DNA from: a virus
Reading direction: 5' to 3' (one strand)
IMG/VR virus record: IMGVR_UViG_3300030430_005381
Location: 1 to 22,803 of that record
Length of the DNA stretch: 22,803 nucleotides
Positions 14,412-21,694 of this stretch are shown here, one piece after another. The number at the start of each line of letters is the position of its first letter. Within the stretch, counting starts at the first letter, position 1. The notes beneath the pieces are model-generated. The model was not told the origin of the DNA. It did no database searches and saw only the letters and a program-made list of their open reading frames with translations. Made by a program: the position numbers and the translations under genes.

Positions 14412-15239
14412 TTAAAAGGGTAAATCATCTACTTTTTTTTCTTTACTTTCAAATAAAGAATCAAATTCATCAACTTTACTTTGTTTAGCTTTAGAAGTAT
14501 CTAAACTAAAATTATTAGATGGTTTAGATTCTACTATAGGTGCAGGCACGTCATCTTCGGACTCATCCTCAGGTGATAACCATTTTTCTAAAGCAGATTT
14601 CATTTCATCAAATGAATATCTTTTGAATAATCCATCTTTGGGATTTGGTTGTTCATTACACCATTTTTCTACCAATGAAGCATCTTCACTAAGTGGAGAA
14701 GTTTTTAAACGAACCCTTACTGATGATTTATTATAAGGAGTGCCAGTTGATTCTGGTCCCACTGTTTCTACTGTAAGATCTCTACCATTTACAATATCAG
14801 TATAATCTCCAATTTCTTCATCTACGGCTAATGCAAGAAGTTCTTCATATACTGTTTTACCAAATTGCCATAGTCTAACACCTTTATCTTCTTCACCACG
14901 TACTATAACGGGGACAAAAACTCGGTTTTTAGCATCTAATTTTTTAGCAAGAACATAATTTTCTTTATTATATTCTCCCTCACGTAATTTACTTGCAAAT
15001 AAAGCAATGGGATCTTTATCACCAAAATTAGCAGGTGAAATCATTACCTTGTTAGTAATTCCATAATAGAACTTAAGTTCCGTAAATGGGTTTGATGAAT
15101 CATACGTTGAAGGTACAATTCTAATTTGTTGTTTACCTACTGTAGGTCTCCAAAAAATTGTTGTGTAATCTGTCTTTTGACCACCCTGTGGTTTTGATTG
15201 GAGGGTATCCAATTTCTGTTTAAGCATTGTTAAATCCAT
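14412..15239 (-). CDS. 32: gp32-like single-stranded DNA-binding protein with SSB-type C-terminal tip
   Basis: This 275-residue protein is the cooperative ssDNA-binding protein of the phage replisome. An N-terminal basic segment (1-25, MDLTMLKQKLDTLQSK) matches the cooperativity domain. The OB-fold core at about 26-205 has the recognisable FWRPTVGKQQIRIVPS and FYYGITNKVMISPANFG stretches. An acidic Ser/Asp/Glu-rich linker runs to the end. The protein has only one Cys, so the zinc site of T4 gp32 (His64, Cys77, Cys87, Cys90) is absent. The last residues are VDDLPF, which is the tip by which bacterial SSB proteins recruit repair and replication partners. The gene is preceded by a 56-base leader with a hairpin and followed directly by uvsX. 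Confidence 0.93.
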   Translation of the reverse strand: MDLTMLKQKLDTLQSKPQGGQKTDYTTIFWRPTVGKQQIRIVPSTYDSSNPFTELKFYYGITNKVMISPANFGDKDPIALFASKLREGEYNKENYVLAKKLDAKNRVFVPVIVRGEEDKGVRLWQFGKTVYEELLALAVDEEIGDYTDIVNGRDLTVETVGPESTGTPYNKSSVRVRLKTSPLSEDASLVEKWCNEQPNPKDGLFKRYSFDEMKSALEKWLSPEDESEDDVPAPIVESKPSNNFSLDTSKAKQSKVDEFDSLFESKEKKVDDLPF

Positions 15240-15277
15240 ATTATAACTTATTTTAATGTAACTGTAATATACGAATC

Positions 15278-15299
15278 ATAGTTAGGGATGCCAAACTAT
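15278..15299 (-). promoter_or_regulatory. Hairpin in the leader of the gp32-like gene, possible translational operator
   Basis: On the minus strand ATAGTT (15299-15294) pairs with AACTAT (15283-15278). Two more G-C pairs follow across a T-T mismatch, with the 4-base loop CATC. The hairpin overlaps the TAG stop of the upstream gene and ends 38 bases before the gp32 ATG. Unstructured, AT-rich sequence lies between. In T4, gp32 represses its own translation by binding from a structured element at a similar distance. I found only three bases of possible loop-to-downstream pairing, so a pseudoknot is not shown. Confidence 0.35.
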
Positions 15300-15763
15300 A
15301 ATTCAATAATTTTGTAAATTTTTGTATTCAATTGGTTTAATTCATTATGTTGCGTAAGTAAAATGCAATTTCTATAATGTTGCCAATCAACTCTATAACG
15401 TGTATCTACTACTCCACCATTAAGCTTTTTAATTAATTCATTTAAAGCATTAATAGTATATAAAGTATTAGATTCTTTTTTACGATGTACTAGAATAGTA
15501 TTATCAGGGATTGAATTTAAATTAGTTTGATCAACATTATAAGTAACTACATACTCATCTTTTCCAACTATCTCAAGTACAAAAAGTTTATTATATATAA
15601 TATCGTACTTACTTTTAATATCCTCAATTAGTAATTCAAGACCTTCAAGATCAGTAAAAGTACAAAATAATTTATTGTTCAAATCACCTAATATTTTGAT
15701 ATCTGTTACAATATCATATTTCGTATTATACATATTAGGGTTACTCTGTAAGACTGTAGTCAT
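15296..15763 (-). CDS. Protein of unknown function overlapping the DNA polymerase gene
   Basis: This 155-residue soluble alpha/beta protein has no signal peptide, no membrane helix and no Cys-rich motif. Visible segments are a region rich in charged helices (LEGLELLIEDIKSKYDIIY), a stretch NTILVHRKKESNTLYTINA at about 89-107, and a C-terminal part DTRYRVDWQHYRNCILLT. I do not recognise the family. Its ATG (15763) lies inside the end of the polymerase gene, with a 23-base overlap in another frame, and it is 56 bases upstream of gp32. Co-translation with the polymerase suggests a replication-related role such as an accessory or regulatory subunit. This is inference from position only. Confidence 0.75.
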   Translation of the reverse strand: MTTVLQSNPNMYNTKYDIVTDIKILGDLNNKLFCTFTDLEGLELLIEDIKSKYDIIYNKLFVLEIVGKDEYVVTYNVDQTNLNSIPDNTILVHRKKESNTLYTINALNELIKKLNGGVVDTRYRVDWQHYRNCILLTQHNELNQLNTKIYKIIEL

Positions 15764-17012
15764 ATCCTTCTGTTTCTTTTATATTTAATTTATAATTTTT
15801 AAATACTTCTCTAATTTTTTCTAAAATTTCACTATCATTATCATCTACATCTAATAAAAACGAATCATAAGTGTATAATACTAGTTGTGTCTTGTGTTTT
15901 CTTAATATACGAAGTATATCCCATAATATCAACACATTTACAGATGTTTCTAAATTTTGTAAAACGTAATTAAATAACTTTTGCGGATTCATATTATCTA
16001 AATTTTCTTTTTTATATCTATATCCAGAAATTTTACATTCTACAAATCCATCGTTTTGAAACTTACTCCAAAGCTCTCCTACGTATTTTTCTATTTTTTT
16101 AAAGAATTCCAGGTGTTTATAATTATCAAAAACGCCCCCATAGAGCTGTTTGAAGGTAAGTTCTTTCGATTTTTTATAATCCACTCCATATAAGGACGCA
16201 AAATGAGAGTGAATATCAATACCGGAAAAATCATAACCAATAAGCCGAGCAGACAAACTAGGGTGGTAAGCGCTAATATCAATTTCCAAAAACCTATTAT
16301 TACGTGGTATAAAACTTTTTCTACAACCGTTTTCTTTATTAAGTGCTGCATAATTTACATTATTAAATTTATTTGAGGGTCTTGTGGTTATTGTTTTTAA
16401 GTTGAACTGAGTGTTGATGTATTCACCATTAACGGGGTGGAAATACTTACTGAAGGTTTCATTATGTATTCGTATTCCACTTCTCTCGATGGCGTTGAAT
16501 ACCACTGACACTCTACTGTTAAAGAAGTCATCATATTTAGTTTTTTCATTAGTAATATTATCTTTTAAATCATTAAAAATTTGCTCACACAATTCATAGT
16601 GTTTAACAATGGGTATAATTAAGTTTATCTCTGGGTTATCCTTATATTGTCTATAAAATAAATCATGTGTAGGTGTTGTAGGACGTATATATGGATTAGG
16701 AGGTGTGTTTATGTCATAAAGAGTTTGAATTGGAAAATAATGTAATATTTCTTTTTTATCTCTACAATATAACTTATCAAATTTATCTATTAATTTGCAT
16801 ATACGCGTATTTAACACATTTAAAGACTCACTATGCTCACTACATATCATAAAGCCTTTACTCGCTTTAAGTGGTCTAATATACACTAAACTAACGGGAT
16901 TAATAGCAGGATGAATATTATCACTATAAGGGATAACTTCTATATAAGCTTCTTTATAACTACTATTTAATAAAACATTTAACTGTTCCTCGTTCTCTAC
17001 AAGCCAGTACAT
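15741..17012 (-). CDS. Compact, divergent family A DNA polymerase with degenerate exonuclease region
   Basis: This 423-residue protein carries the family A polymerase core at about 165-415: ERSGIRI (176-182), TITTRPSNKFNNVNY (207-221, equivalent to the TGRLSS..NLQN region), motif A EIDISAYHP with Asp245 and Arg256, DIHSHFASLYG, motif B KELTFKQLYGG with Lys283, Phe287 and Tyr291, the NYVLQNLET helix (348-356), and motif C YTYDSFLLD with Asp383. Departures are notable. Motif C is YDS instead of HDE, and motif A is DISAYHP instead of DYSQIE. Residues 1-160 resemble an exonuclease domain, but the usual DxE is IEV (24-26), so proofreading is probably lost. T4 itself uses a family B enzyme. The polymerase sits upstream of gp32, uvsX, FEN and helicase genes. 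Confidence 0.85.
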   Translation of the reverse strand: MYWLVENEEQLNVLLNSSYKEAYIEVIPYSDNIHPAINPVSLVYIRPLKASKGFMICSEHSESLNVLNTRICKLIDKFDKLYCRDKKEILHYFPIQTLYDINTPPNPYIRPTTPTHDLFYRQYKDNPEINLIIPIVKHYELCEQIFNDLKDNITNEKTKYDDFFNSRVSVVFNAIERSGIRIHNETFSKYFHPVNGEYINTQFNLKTITTRPSNKFNNVNYAALNKENGCRKSFIPRNNRFLEIDISAYHPSLSARLIGYDFSGIDIHSHFASLYGVDYKKSKELTFKQLYGGVFDNYKHLEFFKKIEKYVGELWSKFQNDGFVECKISGYRYKKENLDNMNPQKLFNYVLQNLETSVNVLILWDILRILRKHKTQLVLYTYDSFLLDVDDNDSEILEKIREVFKNYKLNIKETEGYDYSLTE

Positions 17013-17044
17013 ATAACCTATTTTTACGCAATGTAATAAATTAT

Positions 17045-17884
17045 TTAGTAACCTCCACCATATCCTATACTTCCTCTATTACTAGAAGTTTGGTTTTCTA
17101 TTCTATCTACTATATTTTGTTGATTTGATCCACTTATAGGTATTAAAAATTCATGAGAGTAAGGTACATGTTGTGCCCCTACCATAGGACCTTTATTAGG
17201 ATGTATATGATATAATCCAATATAAGGCCTTCCTGTTGATTCAACTACAAATTCAGTGCCATCCGTTTTTAGGTTATCTCCAATGGCATATCTAAAGTAT
17301 TGGTCATAATTTTCTTTAAAATATGATTTGAAACCTCTTAAATTAAAATTTCTAGAAGCCCTTTCTATGGTTTTTTTATTAACATTAATAACATTATTTC
17401 TATCTCCTGATATTAACCATGGAATACTAAAAGGGAAATATAATTGATAATTTACTAGGGGGTCCTGTTCTAAAAATCTTTTATAAGTTTCATTAGATAC
17501 CTCTATATAATTAATATCATTAACTTTAGAAGTAAAATATCTTTGAAATTCTTGAATTTTATAATCTTCTTCAGTAGGAAAATTAATAGTTTGACTAGGA
17601 TTAATTGGTGGAGTACCTTGAAATTGGTTTCCAGAAGCTCTTGAGTAGCCTAAATCTAATAAATAATAAGAATTTTCTTCTTGTGAAGTATTATTATTTT
17701 CTACACTTATTCTTTCTAACTGTTGATTTGGTTTATCATTAGGGTTTCTACCCGTAAAAATTTTACCATCGGATGTAGTATAATAATAACCTATATAATT
17801 TTCTAAGGTGTTAGAAAAAAGATAAACTAGTTCCCCCCCATTAGTATATAAATCTGTTTGTATTTGTGATTTAGGATAATACAT
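17045..17884 (-). CDS. Putative tail/structural protein of unknown function with His-rich HxHP motif
   Basis: This is a 279-residue protein from ATG 17884, overlapping the hub gene by 14 bases. An alternative TTG at 17893 adds only three residues. It has no signal peptide or membrane segment and is Asn/Tyr/Gln-rich, as many phage structural proteins are. Near its C-terminus is GLYHIHPNKGPMVGAQHVPYSHEFL, given here only in part: key residues are the HxHP pair, GPMVGAQH and a final His. Together these could bind a metal ion. The tail ends in Gly/Tyr-rich GSIGYGGGY. Its position directly after the baseplate hub suggests a baseplate or tail-tip component. I do not recognise a named family. Confidence 0.7.
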   Translation of the reverse strand: MYYPKSQIQTDLYTNGGELVYLFSNTLENYIGYYYTTSDGKIFTGRNPNDKPNQQLERISVENNNTSQEENSYYLLDLGYSRASGNQFQGTPPINPSQTINFPTEEDYKIQEFQRYFTSKVNDINYIEVSNETYKRFLEQDPLVNYQLYFPFSIPWLISGDRNNVINVNKKTIERASRNFNLRGFKSYFKENYDQYFRYAIGDNLKTDGTEFVVESTGRPYIGLYHIHPNKGPMVGAQHVPYSHEFLIPISGSNQQNIVDRIENQTSSNRGSIGYGGGY

Positions 17885-20800
17885 ATACTTCAAAATCTGC
17901 TTTTGTTAACACAGGATAGGTACCTAATTCTAAACGGGTTCCCTCTAATGTTTTAGGTCTAACATTACTTACTGTTCTTCCAGATACTCTAACTCTTCTT
18001 ACTGCAGGGTTTTGTTGTGCCAAAGTGGCTGCAAATTCATCAGATTTTTCACTTCCCAGTACATAATCTGCAGGTTGGGTTGCAGCATATGGATAAAAAG
18101 TTAACATATATATATCTATAGTACTTAAAACCGCCTTACTAGGATTTGCACCTAATGATAAATAATACTCCTGTACTACATCTAACTGTTCTACTCCTGT
18201 CATATTTTGTACCTCAGTTAAATTATATACCTTACCCCTAATAGTTTTAGTTGTACCCCTACTCTTATCTGGGCATAATTGTATAAGTCCCACACAACCT
18301 ATTGGATTTCTAGCACTTTCATTAATTTTAGACTCCTTATACATAGTCTTAACCAAGGCAACTTCGGTAGTTCCAAGATTAGCTGCTACTAATTTAACTT
18401 TATCCTTAAAACCTTCAGATCTTATTTCTGCTTTATCGTATGCAGTTTGTTGATTAGTTGAAAGTTCAGTAAGTGGAGTAATAGTTGCAGTAACTGGATT
18501 GGCTTCTATAGTAGTTGCTGCTTTATTTTTATAGGCTTTTTGTAGACTTGGGGCCTTTTTAGAAACGGGAACAGAAAATGTTCCTAAGCTAGTTTCCCAA
18601 ACATTTCTACTTACTTTATGGTTAATTTTTCGTAAAAGAAACTTTAATGCTTTTGGGTATGAACTAGGTAAGAATTCAGTATTTACATCTAACATATCAA
18701 ATATTTTAAATCCACTCATACCATCTATTTCTACACCTAATTCTAAAGGGATAAATCCATTACTAGAAACTGAATCATTATCAATAGCTTCCTGTTTATC
18801 CCTATCACTTAAATATAATTTAAATGCATTTTTGCCTTGATTTCTAAAAGAAACATTATCAAACTCCCAAAACATTGAACTTCCAATAGAAGTATTAAGC
18901 TCCGTTAGTTGTTCTTTAAATAATTTTTCTTTCTTATTCACTACAACCTTTTCATAAGAAGAAAACCCGGACTTACCACCTAGGGCTTTTGTTACAAAAA
19001 ATTTATAATTTTTTTCAGCTTCTTTAACATTTCTTAATCTGGTTGTTCCATCATCTCCAGTTTCGTATTTTTGCTTATCTGCTAAAACTGCTTGTTTATA
19101 TTGATTTAATCCTACACTTAATAAATCCTCATTTTTAGAATCGCTTTCACGGTTTCTCGAAAAAGGATTAACTTCTACTGTTGATGAAAATATTCCTGTA
19201 ACTAATACACCACCATATTTAAAACTATAACCTTTAGAAACAACACCCGATACTTCACGTAGAAACAAAGCATCTCCACTTTTGATAGCTGCAGATAAAG
19301 CATCTTTAAATTTTTGGTCATTAGCTTCTTCCTTTTCAGCTTCAGTTAACACTGTAGTTTTCATTAAATTATTAGAAACCCTATTTTTTAATCCTTTATT
19401 CCATCTAGAAAAAGGGGCAGCACTCTCTTCTTTTTCATTAATAGCAGCAGAACCGGCTGTAATTAAATTAACTAAATCTGGTGTTATTTTTGTCTGGAAA
19501 TCAAAAGATTTTACAAAATTTGAACTACCATTTGAGTTATATCCATAAAGTTCTATAGGAGTAGTAGGTGAGTTGTTTAGAAGATTATCATATCCCTTAA
19601 TATTATTTTGATCAATTATAATAACTTTTTTATCCTTTTTCAAAACAACTTCTAGTTTAGTACATTGACCAGTAGAATCATTTATTCCATCACATAAGTT
19701 TTGAAGAAAAGTATATAAACTAACATTATCTTCTTTATCCTTAGCCGATTGAAAGGCTTGTTCAATAAAATTAAAATTTAAATAAATATTTAATAATTTA
19801 CCATAGACGACTCCATTTTCTTTATGAGCAAATTTTCTTAAGGGTTTATTAAACCTATCTACAGCATCATAATTAGAATTAAATTTTGTAGTTTCTCCTA
19901 CAGCATTTTTAAATTCTTCATCCAACATAATACTAAATACTGCTTTATTGGGTGCAAGTGGAATTAAATTAGTTTCATAATTACATAAAATATTATCTGT
20001 ATCTAAATCAAACTCTACTTCACCTTCAATTACATTATCACCATTTACTATGTCTACAATTACTCTATTTTGTATAACTTCTAAGAACTTTCCAAACCTA
20101 ATGAAATAGCGTAAGTTTTTAGGTATTTTTTTTCTGATTGCTTTAAAAGTTGATAAAGCAAAAAAACCACTTTCTTTATTAGGGTCATGTCTAGTCTCTG
20201 TAATTAAATTAGGAGCAAATAAAAGTTCTTTATATTTAAACTCAGAATTGAAAAAATTAATTATAGTAGTGCCTAAAAACTGAGATATAACATCTGAACC
20301 TAGATTTGTTAGAAGGGTATTATTAGAACTATCTATTTGTTCCTGGGTTATAGCATTCTCACCTCCTTCTTGACCATCATTAAGACCTAATTTTAAATAA
20401 AGCTTACGTTGTTGCTCTAAAAAACTATTTTTATCTATATTGAGAGCTGGGATATTTGCATTGATAGATTCTATGACTGAACCTACGGTTAATAAATTAA
20501 CTGTAATATCATAGGTATTATCCACATTTAATTTCCAATTAAAATTTACTATTTTACCTAAAAAACCGTCGTAGTTACCTAAATATTCCTCTCTTAATGT
20601 GTTGATAGATGAAATAAAATCATTTTGTGTTCTAGCCTTACCATCAAACCATAATCTTTCTATTAAAGTTTGTCCAGTATCTTCTATTGTTACAGAGGAT
20701 GGGGTAGTGGCATTAGCTCCTTCTTTAACATTTGAAACATATTTATCCCATCCCCATTCTAACATTACAAAATAGCCTAATCTTAAATACAATAGCTCAA

Positions 20801-21383
20801 TTACATTAAACTGAAATTTATTATAGGCTTTTATATTTACAGTTGCTTTTCTAATAGAACCTCTATTAATGCATTCTACAGATATATCAGTTATCCCCGC
20901 TACCGGTTGTAATCCTCTTTCAATACTACTTCCAACCCCACCATACATTTTATTAATAGATTTTTGAAAAGGAGAAAGTATAGGTGGATTTTGATTAGGG
21001 TCTGCGGGTGAGATATCTGTAACTACTCCACTTCTATCAGTATAAGTACCATCACCGTTATACTTTCTTAAAGTATTAAAAAGAACAAAATTTTTAGCTA
21101 GTCCATTACCTTTAAAGGAAGTAATATCACTTTCTGATAAATAATTATTATTAGAAGCACCTAAATTTTGCATTAGTTTTTCTTCTCCTGCAGAGCCGGA
21201 AAAATTTACCCCGGAAGCCATTTTTATCCAGGCATTTCTATTATTTAAATAATTAGATACTTCTGGAGTTCTTTGTACTTTATCTTCGCCTGGTAAGTAA
21301 CCAGCTCCATAAAGTTTTTGCCTATTATCTATTTGTTTATCAAATACAGCATCAATGGATTTCCCTAATAAATTTCCTGTCAT
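17871..21383 (-). CDS. Baseplate-hub-like tail protein with C-terminal lytic transglycosylase domain
   Basis: This 1170-residue protein is the largest of the tail genes here. The N-terminal third contains strands such as ITDISVECINRGSIRKATVNI followed by LGYFVMLEWGWDKYV, resembling gp27/hub-type baseplate domains. The middle is long and beta-rich with Asn/Lys-rich linkers. Residues about 997-1110 form an SLT-type lysozyme-like domain: catalytic Glu1017 in YKESKIN, then GCVGLIQLCPDKS at about 1029-1041, and further helices with YYLSLGANP and MLTFYPYA. It would locally cut peptidoglycan when the tail tube penetrates the cell, the role T4 gp5 lysozyme plays. The start is ATG 21383, 2 bases after the gp53-like gene. 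The SLT domain is well supported. The hub identity of the N-terminal part is moderate. Confidence 0.8.
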   Translation of the reverse strand: MTGNLLGKSIDAVFDKQIDNRQKLYGAGYLPGEDKVQRTPEVSNYLNNRNAWIKMASGVNFSGSAGEEKLMQNLGASNNNYLSESDITSFKGNGLAKNFVLFNTLRKYNGDGTYTDRSGVVTDISPADPNQNPPILSPFQKSINKMYGGVGSSIERGLQPVAGITDISVECINRGSIRKATVNIKAYNKFQFNVIELLYLRLGYFVMLEWGWDKYVSNVKEGANATTPSSVTIEDTGQTLIERLWFDGKARTQNDFISSINTLREEYLGNYDGFLGKIVNFNWKLNVDNTYDITVNLLTVGSVIESINANIPALNIDKNSFLEQQRKLYLKLGLNDGQEGGENAITQEQIDSSNNTLLTNLGSDVISQFLGTTIINFFNSEFKYKELLFAPNLITETRHDPNKESGFFALSTFKAIRKKIPKNLRYFIRFGKFLEVIQNRVIVDIVNGDNVIEGEVEFDLDTDNILCNYETNLIPLAPNKAVFSIMLDEEFKNAVGETTKFNSNYDAVDRFNKPLRKFAHKENGVVYGKLLNIYLNFNFIEQAFQSAKDKEDNVSLYTFLQNLCDGINDSTGQCTKLEVVLKKDKKVIIIDQNNIKGYDNLLNNSPTTPIELYGYNSNGSSNFVKSFDFQTKITPDLVNLITAGSAAINEKEESAAPFSRWNKGLKNRVSNNLMKTTVLTEAEKEEANDQKFKDALSAAIKSGDALFLREVSGVVSKGYSFKYGGVLVTGIFSSTVEVNPFSRNRESDSKNEDLLSVGLNQYKQAVLADKQKYETGDDGTTRLRNVKEAEKNYKFFVTKALGGKSGFSSYEKVVVNKKEKLFKEQLTELNTSIGSSMFWEFDNVSFRNQGKNAFKLYLSDRDKQEAIDNDSVSSNGFIPLELGVEIDGMSGFKIFDMLDVNTEFLPSSYPKALKFLLRKINHKVSRNVWETSLGTFSVPVSKKAPSLQKAYKNKAATTIEANPVTATITPLTELSTNQQTAYDKAEIRSEGFKDKVKLVAANLGTTEVALVKTMYKESKINESARNPIGCVGLIQLCPDKSRGTTKTIRGKVYNLTEVQNMTGVEQLDVVQEYYLSLGANPSKAVLSTIDIYMLTFYPYAATQPADYVLGSEKSDEFAATLAQQNPAVRRVRVSGRTVSNVRPKTLEGTRLELGTYPVLTKADFEVYVLS

Positions 21384-21385
21384 AA

Positions 21386-21691
21386 CTAATTAATTTCATT
21401 CAATTTATTATATTGAAATAATATTGAACCTATATCTGTAGGTATTCTAATTTGTACACCTAAGGGTGGAAACATAGAACCTTGATCAAATTGGGGGTTA
21501 GCTATAGATATAACCCACCAAAGAGAAGGGTCACCATAAAAATTTTGTGCTAAAATATCAAATCTATCTCCTTCATCTGTATAAGCATATATATCATTAA
21601 AACTTAAAGGAATATCAGGGTATTTAACCGTTTCTTTAAAACGTTTTCCTTTAGAAGTAGTTGTTACTGGTATTTTAGTATATCTTCCCAT
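21386..21691 (-). CDS. gp53-like baseplate wedge protein with LysM-type domain
   Basis: This 101-residue protein contains a LysM-like core DEGDRFDILAQNFYGDPSLW followed by WVISIANPQFDQGSMFPPLG and a strand VQIRIPTDIGSIL. This is the arrangement seen in T4 gp53 and in tail protein X / Afp7-type LysM proteins of contractile injection systems. Those proteins join the tube-proximal hub to the baseplate wedges. Its place between a tail-tube/baseplate-type protein and the hub gene fits this. Spacers are 3 bases upstream and 2 bases downstream. Confidence is high for a LysM-type baseplate protein and lower for exact equivalence to gp53. Confidence 0.75.
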   Translation of the reverse strand: MGRYTKIPVTTTSKGKRFKETVKYPDIPLSFNDIYAYTDEGDRFDILAQNFYGDPSLWWVISIANPQFDQGSMFPPLGVQIRIPTDIGSILFQYNKLNEIN

Positions 21692-21694
21692 TAA

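Noticed and set aside
16091-16351. Open 86-codon frame with hydrophobic stretches on the minus strand
   Set aside because: It lies wholly inside the DNA polymerase gene in another frame, and the polymerase motifs explain the region.
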